The notes beneath the pieces are model-generated. The model was not told the DNA's origin and made no database searches. It saw only the letters and a list, made by a program, of their open reading frames with translations. A program made the translations under genes and the position numbers. DNA of 64,000 nt from Pseudovibrio denitrificans JCM 12308. GTDB lineage: Bacteria; Pseudomonadota; Alphaproteobacteria; Rhizobiales; Stappiaceae. Where the stretch lies: the NCBI RefSeq assembly GCF_001310815.1, contig NZ_BAZK01000007.1:62001-126000 (forward strand), given 5' to 3'. The stretch's first letter is position 1. Each line of letters starts with the position of its first letter. Below, piece by piece: positions 57,631-64,000 of the stretch.

Positions 57631-58239
57631 TTAAGCGTGGGCGGTGAGTTTTCTCTCTTTTCTCTTATTGGTGACGTGCACGTATCTGTAAGCCTGAAGC
57701 AGGATGAGTGGCGTGAAGTGAACCAGGGCAGGACCGATTTTGAAGTCCAAAAGGATCCAGTGGGCCAGTACCAACGCGGCGGCTGGGTAAGCAAGTTTTT
57801 GAAGGCTCTTCCAGCTTCTGCCGAGTTTTGAGATGGACCAGTCATTGCTTGTGATCGTCAAAGGAATGAAAATCAGCGATGCAAGCCATCCCGTCCAGAT
57901 GCCGATTTTGACGAGGTCCTCAAGGATCGGGCCAAGTGAACCTTTGTCGAGAAGATAGATGGCAAGATGAAGCGCGGCGTAACAGCCAGCAGCCACACCA
58001 ATGTAACGACGGCGTGCCAGCAGCCAACGCACCCAACGTTGTCCATTTGTCAGGAACATCAGTGGTGTGATCATCAAGCTGACTATGAGAAAACGTGCTG
58101 CAAACTCTCCAGAAGGATGGAGCAGGTGCTCCAGTTTTTCGCCTTCACGAAGTAGCCCGCCAATGATGGGAAGTCCTGGCAGAGCTAGAATAAACCAGAA
58201 TGTATACGGCGAGTTCCAAAATGCGCGAAGGTAAGACAT
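57631..58239 (-). CDS. msrQ: MsrQ-like haem membrane protein (YedZ family)
   Basis: The 202-residue protein has about six membrane segments and candidate haem-ligand histidines in HLAIYLLDKG and LVLAHWILLD; layout matches MsrQ/YedZ, which feeds electrons to the periplasmic methionine-sulfoxide reductase MsrP. No msrP is visible next to it, so the partner must be elsewhere or this is an orphan copy. ATG 58239 is preferred over 58365. Confidence 0.85.
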   Translation of the reverse strand: MSYLRAFWNSPYTFWFILALPGLPIIGGLLREGEKLEHLLHPSGEFAARFLIVSLMITPLMFLTNGQRWVRWLLARRRYIGVAAGCYAALHLAIYLLDKGSLGPILEDLVKIGIWTGWLASLIFIPLTITSNDWSISKLGRSWKSLQKLAYPAAALVLAHWILLDFKIGPALVHFTPLILLQAYRYVHVTNKRKERKLTAHA

Positions 58240-58387
58240 GATAGCCCGAGTGGTTTTGCAGTAAGTGATGGTGCACACTGCTGATTTCGCGGTGTTGGGG
58301 TTACGTGGGAGATCAGCAGTGTGCGGTCGATTGCGACTGCGGTGTCCGCTTTCAACCTTGTTCAAACACTGGCCCAGTCCAACATTT

Positions 58388-58759
58388 TCAGCAAGAAATC
58401 AGATGTAACGAAATGTCGTCGAGCCCGGTAAGTGATATTAAACTGTGACTGCGGTAATCATCGGGTGACAGTTCAACCCACTGAAACAACATAGGTTTTC
58501 GATGCGCCCACTGATGGAGGTACAACTCCGCCAGATAGTGCCTCCATTTTGGCATTTCTGAGTGATTACACTTTAACAAGAGTTGTGGCGATCTTGATGC
58601 AAACGTTGTTGCAAACGCCCCTAACTGGAGTGTGTACTCTGCTGTCTTTGGGGGGAGGTGATAGTGTGGAACCTGCAGACAAGCAGCTTCTGAATGGCTG
58701 AGTAGATAGAAACCTGAGGGAGGAATGAGACCGATAAAGATCTCATCTACTGTGGCCAA
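58388..58759 (-). CDS. Unknown 123-residue protein
   Basis: An open frame from TTG 58759 encodes 123 residues with several His/Trp (MPKWRHYLAELYLHQWAHRK). No domain, signal peptide or membrane segment is seen and the ribosome site is weak. A stop codon sits 9 bases upstream, so TTG is the only full-length start. It may be a genuine small gene or chance. Confidence 0.35.
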   Translation of the reverse strand: MATVDEIFIGLIPPSGFYLLSHSEAACLQVPHYHLPPKTAEYTLQLGAFATTFASRSPQLLLKCNHSEMPKWRHYLAELYLHQWAHRKPMLFQWVELSPDDYRSHSLISLTGLDDISLHLISC

Positions 58760-58822
58760 TGATGGTTCTTATAGAGGCTGTTCTATCCGTCAGAGTCTCT
58801 CTGGTGGTGTACCTGACCAAGA

Positions 58823-58838
58823 GTTGTCAGCTGACAAC
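58823..58838. other. parS site (perfect palindrome)
   Basis: GTTGTCAGCTGACAAC fits GTTNNCNGCNGNNAAC and is a perfect palindrome with the same AGCT centre as the 56839 site, 2.0 kb away. Confidence 0.8.
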
Positions 58839-58858
58839 GTGATGCAAAACAGAGAGAA

Positions 58859-58889
58859 CGGCGCTCTGATTTAGCAGCTCCGAGCGCCG
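58859..58889 (-). terminator. Hairpin after the SHOCT-domain gene
   Basis: CGGCGCTC and GAGCGCCG form an 8-base perfect stem with a 15-base loop; the minus strand continues TTCTCTCTG. It starts 14 bases after the stop. Moderate support. Confidence 0.5.
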
Positions 58890-58902
58890 ATGAACCATCA
58901 AT

Positions 58903-59163
58903 CTACAGGTTCAGACGAAGGACCTGAGACCGTTTTTGATACTCCTCTTCATCAATTTCCCCCTTCGCGAAACGTCTGCTCAGGATGTCCAGTGCTTCGG
59001 AATTTGACGATTTCGCTTGCTCAGGTTCGGTCGTTTTTGCTGGACTTGAACCGGCAAAGTAGCCATAGGACCGAGCGATCAGAAAACCGATTATGAGCAA
59101 TAGTATGAGTACGATTGGGAACGGGAAGAAGTGGAATCCGTGCATTCCAGCCTGATGAAACAT
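58903..59163 (-). CDS. Small SHOCT-domain membrane protein
   Basis: The 86-residue protein has one membrane helix (FPIVLILLLIIGFLIARSY) and a C-terminal SHOCT motif (LDILSRRFAKGEIDEEEYQKRSQVL). AAGGAG precedes the ATG. SHOCT proteins occur in envelope contexts; the role is unknown. The N-terminus has two His (MFHQAGMHGFHFF). Confidence 0.85.
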   Translation of the reverse strand: MFHQAGMHGFHFFPFPIVLILLLIIGFLIARSYGYFAGSSPAKTTEPEQAKSSNSEALDILSRRFAKGEIDEEEYQKRSQVLRLNL

Positions 59164-59289
59164 AGTGATCTCCTTGGAGTATATTAGACATCACTACAAT
59201 GGGGAGTGCAGCTTTTGGTTTCAAATTTCAATTGTATTCAACTGTCTCAGACCTGACAGACGTGGTGAAACCGTTACACTTTTATAAAA

Positions 59290-59305
59290 GTGGACAGCTG
59301 TCAAC
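59290..59305. other. parS-like site (15 of 16 palindrome positions)
   Basis: GTGGACAGCTGTCAAC differs from the perfect site only at its third base. It sits 0.45 kb from the 58823 site. Confidence 0.65.
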
Positions 59306-59413
59306 TTTTCAGTTGGCAGGTGATTTCCAAATTATCTCGAAACTACGAGGCCTCTGAAACAGGATAGAAGGTGGAGTTCGAGTACTATTCCGGCCAACGA
59401 AAGAGGTGCCAGA

Positions 59414-59779
59414 ATGATCAAAAAACTTCCTGAAAGTTCTGAGAATGTGCTCGGGTTTGAGGTCGATGGAAAGGTCGATATCACCGAAGAATTGAACCTG
59501 ATTTCTCAGGTAGAAGAGGTGCTGGATAAGCATGCCAAGGTCAGCGTTCTGGTGATTTTGAATGAAAAAGCTCACTGGGGTACCGAGGCTGGATACGAAG
59601 ATTTGAAGTGGGCGATGACCCATGCAAAGAGCTTTCACCGGATTGCAATTGTCTCTGATCGGAAGATTTGGGAGTGGCTTGTGGCGATGGATAGTCCATT
59701 CGCAGCGATGCTCGGCATAGGCGAAAAGCACTTCGATATGGCAAATCTGGACAAGGCCTGGGAGTGGGTGAAGGAGTGA
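59414..59779 (+). CDS. STAS/SpoIIAA-like protein
   Basis: This 121-residue protein resembles SpoIIAA-like (DUF3478/STAS-SEC14) proteins: VLGFEVDGKVDITEE, KVSVLVILNEKAHWG, FHRIAIVSDRKIWEWL and HFDMANLDKAWEWVKE. Such proteins bind small ligands or act as regulatory partners. GAGGTG precedes the ATG. It leads a probable unit with the thioesterase gene 31 bases later. Confidence 0.85.
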   Translation: MIKKLPESSENVLGFEVDGKVDITEELNLISQVEEVLDKHAKVSVLVILNEKAHWGTEAGYEDLKWAMTHAKSFHRIAIVSDRKIWEWLVAMDSPFAAMLGIGEKHFDMANLDKAWEWVKE

Positions 59780-59810
59780 TTTAGCCGCTCAGTCACCATT
59801 GGAAAGTAGC

Positions 59811-60224
59811 ATGATCGAGACCTATCGAGGCGTCGTCTATCCCTATCAGTTGGACCACATGGGGCACATGAATGTGCAGTGGTACACGGAGAAATTTGAT
59901 GAAGCCAACTGGCATCTGTTCTCACTTGTCGGGCTAACTTCAGCATATTTTCGAGAGTACAATCGAGGTATGGCAGCCGTGCAGCAGACCACGAAATACC
60001 ACGCCGAAGCGTTGGCTGGAGATCTCCTTTTTTGTAGATCCGGGCTGACGGATATTCATGAGAAGACGCTCTATATCCTGCATGAAATGTATAACGCGGA
60101 AACGCAAAAACTACTTGCAACGACGGAGCTGATTTGCGCTCATCTGGATCGGGAGACTCGCCATGCCTGCCCATTTCCTCCTGCCATCAAAGAGACTGCT
60201 GTGCCTCTGCTCATCAAGGAATGA
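59811..60224 (+). CDS. Hotdog-fold acyl-CoA thioesterase
   Basis: At 137 residues this matches 4HBT-type thioesterases: GVVYPYQLDHMGHMNVQWYTEKFDEANW holds the active-site region (Asp near MGHMN), then HAEALAGDLLFCRSGL. ATG 59811 follows GGAAAG; a TTG at 59799 is less likely. It follows the STAS-like gene. Substrate unknown. Confidence 0.87.
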   Translation: MIETYRGVVYPYQLDHMGHMNVQWYTEKFDEANWHLFSLVGLTSAYFREYNRGMAAVQQTTKYHAEALAGDLLFCRSGLTDIHEKTLYILHEMYNAETQKLLATTELICAHLDRETRHACPFPPAIKETAVPLLIKE

Positions 60225-60237
60225 GCAGGTCCTTGAT
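60213..60237 (+). terminator. Hairpin at the end of the thioesterase gene
   Basis: ATCAAGGA and TCCTTGAT form an 8-base stem with a 9-base loop across the stop codon. No strong U-tract follows. Weak to moderate support. Confidence 0.4.
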
Positions 60238-60275
60238 GGTGTTTCAGGACGTGTTTTAGGTCCTATTTCAAGATC

Positions 60276-60289
60276 TAGGTCGCGACCTA
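60276..60289. promoter_or_regulatory. Operator-like palindrome TAGGTCGCGACCTA
   Basis: A perfect 14-base palindrome lies 46 bases before the next gene; a shorter related copy TAGGTCCTA occurs at 60257-60265. The pattern suggests a dimeric regulator; which one is unknown. Confidence 0.45.
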
Positions 60290-60335
60290 TCTTCGGAACT
60301 TCCATGGTTTCTGCAGGAAATCAAGGAGTTTGCAG

Positions 60336-60944
60336 ATGGCAACCGGCAACGGCACAAAGGTACTTATAGCGATCGCAGTGATAGCAGTCGCGGCATATGC
60401 GATGGTCTCAACGGGAAGCGAAAGCACTCAGACGCTCTCGTCTCATCAGGTGGAAAAGGTCAGAATTACGGGTAGCAATTTTGGCCTTCGGATCGTCGGA
60501 GCAAATAGCTCAAAGGGGCCGATCCAACTCGAAACCAGTGATGCACGTGGATGCAGTTTGACGGCTGAAGCGACCCATCATGAGGATGGCAGCCTGGACA
60601 TTCACTTCAAACGAAGAGGCTCCTGGCTCCTCGGTTGGTGTGACCCTTCAGCCGTTTTGAGACTGCCGAGACCTATGGATGTCAGCGTTGAAATGGATAA
60701 GTTGGCGGGTGACTTTGTTGGTCGGTTTGGAGAGTTTTCAGTCTCTGCCAATAAGTCTGTAATCTATTTCAAGGGAGATGTTTCCAGCTTCAATTTGGAT
60801 GGTGAGATGGCAGCTGTCTATCTCAAATTCCCGGCGGATGTTCCTAAAGAGAACATCCGCATCAATGTCGAAAAGCTGATCTCCAACGTAGGTGTCATGC
60901 GTGGTTGGAGGCACGCCACAGATATCTTGCGAGAGATCTTTTAG
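60336..60944 (+). CDS. Exported beta-rich protein, DUF4097-like
   Basis: The 202-residue protein has an N-terminal membrane anchor or signal (TKVLIAIAVIAVAAYAMV) and then a repetitive beta pattern (VRITGSNFGLRIVG; MDVSVEMDKLAG; FSVSANKSVIYFKGD; SSFNLDGEMAAVYLKF) like adhesin-type DUF4097/DUF2807 folds. AAGGAG precedes the ATG. It overlaps the convergent AraC gene by 4 bases. Function unknown; envelope placement is likely. Confidence 0.65.
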   Translation: MATGNGTKVLIAIAVIAVAAYAMVSTGSESTQTLSSHQVEKVRITGSNFGLRIVGANSSKGPIQLETSDARGCSLTAEATHHEDGSLDIHFKRRGSWLLGWCDPSAVLRLPRPMDVSVEMDKLAGDFVGRFGEFSVSANKSVIYFKGDVSSFNLDGEMAAVYLKFPADVPKENIRINVEKLISNVGVMRGWRHATDILREIF

Positions 60945-61987
60945 GCTGGCTCAGTGACACCAGAAGTCCTGCTCTCTTTCCGCCAGGTGCTTGGGCTCTT
61001 TCCCGTCACACGTTGGAACTCGCGATTGAAGTTGGACTTGGTGGTGAAGCCAACTTCATAAATGATTGCGGTGATCGGAGTGTCTGTCGTCTCCAGAAGA
61101 TGACAGGCCTCCGTCACACGAAATCCGTTGGTGTATTGAGGCAGGTTGATCTCCCGCACTGTGTTGACAGCTGTCGAAATCTGCCGGGCTGGGACACGCA
61201 GTTTCCGAGCCAGCTTGTCGAGAGACAGGTTCTCATCACGATAGAGATTTTCACTCCGCATCAGTTGGTCTAGCGCGTCCACCAGCTCAACTTGCTCCGG
61301 TGTAGCCGAGACCTTCTCCGCTTCATTCTGCGCTTCGGGTTGCTGCGAGACGGATGGCTTCCGGCTCATCAGAACCACGAGCGAGATCAGAGCAACCAAC
61401 ATGACGAGGTTCGCGGTGCCAACAATGGTCGCAGCATGGCTGCCTCTATTTAGGGCGAAGTCTGAGGCGACCGCAAGATCAACAAGCGCTGAGGTCGAGA
61501 ACACAGCACCTGCGATGAGTTGGGCTTGACGTGTCGGGAACATCTGGTCGAGCGGCAGATGACTGGTCCACTCCCATTGCTTCACGGTTGCCGATCGGAA
61601 GAAGAGTGCACCGTATCCGAGATAGACAGCAACGCTGGTCAGGTCGATCAGGCTGGGAATGTTGAAGTTTGGTGCTACTACAAGAACGCCAAATGAAGCC
61701 GTTGTTGCACCTGCTGTCCAGCCAATGGCCTTTTTAGAAAATCGGTTGGTGAGTTGCAGGAAGGAAAGCCAAGTTGCTGGTGGAAGCAAAAGCGCTAATC
61801 CAGCAGTCGACCATGATGGCAATCCACCCATGCCCCACTTGATGCCAAGCAGAACGGATTGCAGAGCATAGAGGCAGATCGTCACCAGAAGCATTGGTGG
61901 CAGTTTGCGACCATACCCCGCAACAAGGCGTAGTAGGATGAAGCACAGAAACAGTGCGGTGAAAAAGGGAAGGGGTAAGCTCGGCAC
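60941..61987 (-). CDS. Membrane-anchored AraC-family regulator
   Basis: This 348-residue protein has about seven predicted membrane segments in the first 210 residues, then an AraC helix-turn-helix domain (about 250-348, with DKLARKLRVPARQISTAV and AIIYEVGFTTKSNFNREFQRVTG). A membrane-embedded AraC protein would sense an envelope signal and act on DNA from the membrane. Starts with GTG. A parS-like site lies in its coding sequence at 61163-61178. Its targets are unknown; the H+-ATPase operon and the DUF4097-like gene are candidates. Confidence 0.85.
   Translation of the reverse strand: MPSLPLPFFTALFLCFILLRLVAGYGRKLPPMLLVTICLYALQSVLLGIKWGMGGLPSWSTAGLALLLPPATWLSFLQLTNRFSKKAIGWTAGATTASFGVLVVAPNFNIPSLIDLTSVAVYLGYGALFFRSATVKQWEWTSHLPLDQMFPTRQAQLIAGAVFSTSALVDLAVASDFALNRGSHAATIVGTANLVMLVALISLVVLMSRKPSVSQQPEAQNEAEKVSATPEQVELVDALDQLMRSENLYRDENLSLDKLARKLRVPARQISTAVNTVREINLPQYTNGFRVTEACHLLETTDTPITAIIYEVGFTTKSNFNREFQRVTGKSPSTWRKESRTSGVTEPA
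61163..61178. other. parS-like site inside the AraC gene (14 of 16 positions)
   Basis: GTTGACAGCTGTCGAA matches the perfect site except at positions 14 and 16. In the coding frame it encodes part of the helix-turn-helix region, so it may be partly constrained by protein sequence. Confidence 0.45.
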
Positions 61988-62064
61988 GCGCCAACTCCGG
62001 TTGCAGACAATGCTCTATATCTAATCTGTCTGCTGGAGGAGCGAAAGAGCACCCCTCACATCTT

Positions 62065-64000
62065 TTAGCGGCAGAGCTTTCTGGCAACGTTCAGTACGAA
62101 CATCCAGAGGATCGCCTGCGCCCAGACAATGCCGATCAACTCCCAACTGATAGCTGGAACAAGGAAGCCAGATCGACAGATGACAACTGCGAGCAATTGC
62201 GTGGTGATAATTGCCATGAGCAATTTGGCGGAGGGTCGAGGTGCCTGCCAGAACCAGTGATCGTGCCTGCAGACGAACAGGAGCAAATGTCCGGCCACAA
62301 CCAGCTGCAGGAACATGACGCTCTGCAGTTCTGCGGCTGGCACATCCAGCCAATGTCGTGCGGCCATCATGAGGATGAAGTTCTCGACAACGGATATGAG
62401 TCCGAGCACGGTTGCTGTGCGCAGCATGTTTCCGAGTTGCCATTCCATAGGCGCGGGTGCGGCCTCGGTGTTGTCGTAGGCAATGGTGATGATCGGGATA
62501 TCATCGAGGAGTGCCAACATAACAATCATGATGGCTGTCAAAGGCACCTCTTCCAGCAACAGCACGCTGGCGGAAACGAACACCATCAGGTTGATAGTCA
62601 TCGCCACGCGGTAGTCTACGTAGCTGATCATGCGCGCGAAGATCTTGCGTGCCTCGATCACTGCATCTGTAATGACGGAAAGACCCGGCAGAGTGAGGAT
62701 CAGATCTGCTGCTGAACGGGCAGCATCTGTTGCGCCTGAAACGGCAATGCCCACATCCGCCTGCTTCAATGCGGGTGCATCGTTTACGCCGTCTCCTGTC
62801 ATGGCAACGTAGTCGCCGGATTGTTGGAGCGCTTTCACGATGCCGTATTTGTGTTCTGGGAATACGCGTGCAAAGCCGTCTGCGTTGACGATCTCCTCGC
62901 GGATGTTGGCGGGCAGATTGTCCATGTCCTTGTTTTCGGAAAAGACCTGACTTGCGCTTTCCAGTGAAGTGCCCAGACCCAGCTGTCCTGCAATCTCCCT
63001 GCCAATAGCAACATCGTCACCTGTCACCATCTTAACGGTGATGCCCGCATTCTGAGTTTCTTCGATCACCGCTTTGGAGTCATCGCGTGGTGGGTCGTAG
63101 AGCGAAAGAATTCCCAGCAGCCGCAGCTCGTGTTGTTCGTTGGTTTTGGCGATGCCGAGGGCGCGGAGTCCCTTCGCTGCAAATTCATGCACGGCCTTGC
63201 TGGCTGCAGCCTTCTCTTCAGGCGCGTTGGCACAGAGATCGATCACCACCTGCGGAGCGCCCTTGATCACTTTGAATGCCCCGCGTGGACCGGAGACACC
63301 CGCTTCAGTTCTCTTGCTGACTGGGTCAAACGGTGTAAAGGTGTTCTGCTTGTAAAGTTCCAGGATGCCCCGTTCTGCCTTGCTGACAATCAGGTGGTCG
63401 ATAACGTCCTTCTCGATTGTGCTGGAAGCAAGAGCAGCCATAACCACCAGCTCTTTCTCACTCGCAGCATCAAACAGAACTGGTTCGCCCAAAGTGAGTT
63501 CGTTTTTGGTGAGTGTCCCTGTTTTGTCCGAGCACAGCACATTCACGCCTGCGAGTTCTTCGATGGCCTGCAGATGAGAGACGATGGCTTTCTTTTTGGA
63601 AAGAGTGAGTGCGCCAAGGGCCATGGTGACTGAAAGCACGGCTGGCATGGCGACAGGGATTGAGGCGATGACCAGCACGAGCACCAGCTCGATGATGTCG
63701 AGAATGCTTTGTTGAAGATAGAGCTGTTTGACGATGATAAGCGCAGCAAGCAGAGCCGTGCCCAGAATAAGGAACTTGCCGATGCCCAGAACACTTTTCT
63801 GGAAATGTGAAATGTTGCCGGCGGACTGAACAAGCTTGGCTGTGTTGCCGAAGAACGTATTTCCCCCGGTCGCCGTCACCAAGGCCTGCATTGTGCCTTG
63901 TTTGATGATGGATCCTGAATAAGCCACATCCCCCACTTGTTTATCGACCGGAAGAGACTCGCCTGTGAGTGCTGCTTGATCGACGGCAAGGTACGGCCCA
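62065..64000 (-). CDS. P-type H+-ATPase (P3A type), 5' end beyond the window
   Basis: The visible 645 residues run to the window edge in one frame; the edge sequence contains ALTGESLPVDK, the actuator motif. Then come NVLCSDKTGTLTKNELT (phosphorylated Asp), KGAPQVVIDL, MVTGDDVAIGREIA and MTGDGVNDAPALKQADVG. The short nucleotide domain and the membrane pattern match plasma-membrane-type proton pumps (P3A) rather than heavy-metal or calcium pumps. The N-terminal start is outside the window. Its place next to a membrane AraC regulator may mean pH or envelope-stress control. Confidence 0.9.
   Translation of the reverse strand, partial: GPYLAVDQAALTGESLPVDKQVGDVAYSGSIIKQGTMQALVTATGGNTFFGNTAKLVQSAGNISHFQKSVLGIGKFLILGTALLAALIIVKQLYLQQSILDIIELVLVLVIASIPVAMPAVLSVTMALGALTLSKKKAIVSHLQAIEELAGVNVLCSDKTGTLTKNELTLGEPVLFDAASEKELVVMAALASSTIEKDVIDHLIVSKAERGILELYKQNTFTPFDPVSKRTEAGVSGPRGAFKVIKGAPQVVIDLCANAPEEKAAASKAVHEFAAKGLRALGIAKTNEQHELRLLGILSLYDPPRDDSKAVIEETQNAGITVKMVTGDDVAIGREIAGQLGLGTSLESASQVFSENKDMDNLPANIREEIVNADGFARVFPEHKYGIVKALQQSGDYVAMTGDGVNDAPALKQADVGIAVSGATDAARSAADLILTLPGLSVITDAVIEARKIFARMISYVDYRVAMTINLMVFVSASVLLLEEVPLTAIMIVMLALLDDIPIITIAYDNTEAAPAPMEWQLGNMLRTATVLGLISVVENFILMMAARHWLDVPAAELQSVMFLQLVVAGHLLLFVCRHDHWFWQAPRPSAKLLMAIITTQLLAVVICRSGFLVPAISWELIGIVWAQAILWMFVLNVARKLCR

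Overview
The window looks like part of a large repABC plasmid or chromid from a marine-type alphaproteobacterium. It carries a complete repA-repB-repC operon (50119-53964) with an antisense RNA locus between repB and repC, and repABC-type parS palindromes (GTTNNCNGCNGNNAAC) downstream. The remaining genes (IalB-like protein, UDP-glucuronate decarboxylase, GFA-type thiol enzyme, many TetR and LysR regulators) fit Rhodobacterales/Stappiaceae relatives such as Pseudovibrio; the genus is a guess from gene content. I see no rRNA, tRNA, CRISPR array, phage block or insertion sequence.

Layout. 0.2-1.4 kb: RES/Xre toxin-antitoxin pair with an operator-like palindrome. 1.6-5.4 kb: large repeat-built autotransporter. 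5.5-8.2 kb: YcnI-like copper protein, and a double DJ-1/PfpI protein divergent from a TetR regulator. 8.3-11.3 kb: electrophile/peroxide-stress operon (NemR-like TetR, Ohr, CurA-like reductase, DJ-1-like protein). 11.4-18.6 kb: TetR regulator, methyltransferase, three-gene hydrolase/SnoaL/SDR unit, UDP-glucuronate decarboxylase, BenE transporter and GFA enzyme. 18.7-24.0 kb: oppABCDF-like peptide importer. 24.5-27.7 kb: polyprenyl-linked sugar cassette (HAD-UbiA fusion, GtrA, GT-C-like membrane protein). 28-35 kb: Bcr/CflA exporter, lipoprotein, Cache chemoreceptor, VOC protein, IalB protein and ABC-F ATPase. 35-45 kb: TetR with a divergent Rieske oxygenase under twin operators, ferredoxin reductase, AraC-GyrI regulator, serine hydrolase, LysR/azoreductase and LysR/SDR pairs, second lipoprotein. 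45.7-49.6 kb: gammaproteobacterial-type gshA, two GNAT enzymes and a GntR regulator. 50-54 kb: replication and partition. 54-64 kb: Nudix enzyme, unknown protein, arsR-acr3, AhpD-like enzyme, MsrQ-like haem protein, small envelope genes, membrane-anchored AraC regulator and a truncated P-type H+-ATPase, with the parS-like sites spread among them.

Shared theme. Many genes deal with thiol, electrophile, metal or peroxide stress (Ohr, CurA-like, DJ-1 proteins, azoreductase, GshA, GFA, VOC, AhpD-like, MsrQ, ACR3), each usually next to its own regulator. That is typical of an accessory replicon giving environmental resilience.

Sequence quality. Seven genes are split by ten single-base losses. Every one is repaired by adding one base, and in each case a G or C in or next to a G/C run does it. 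The restored proteins match their families over the junction. Under-called homopolymers in the assembly explain this better than true gene decay, so I annotate these genes as whole reading units and state each break.
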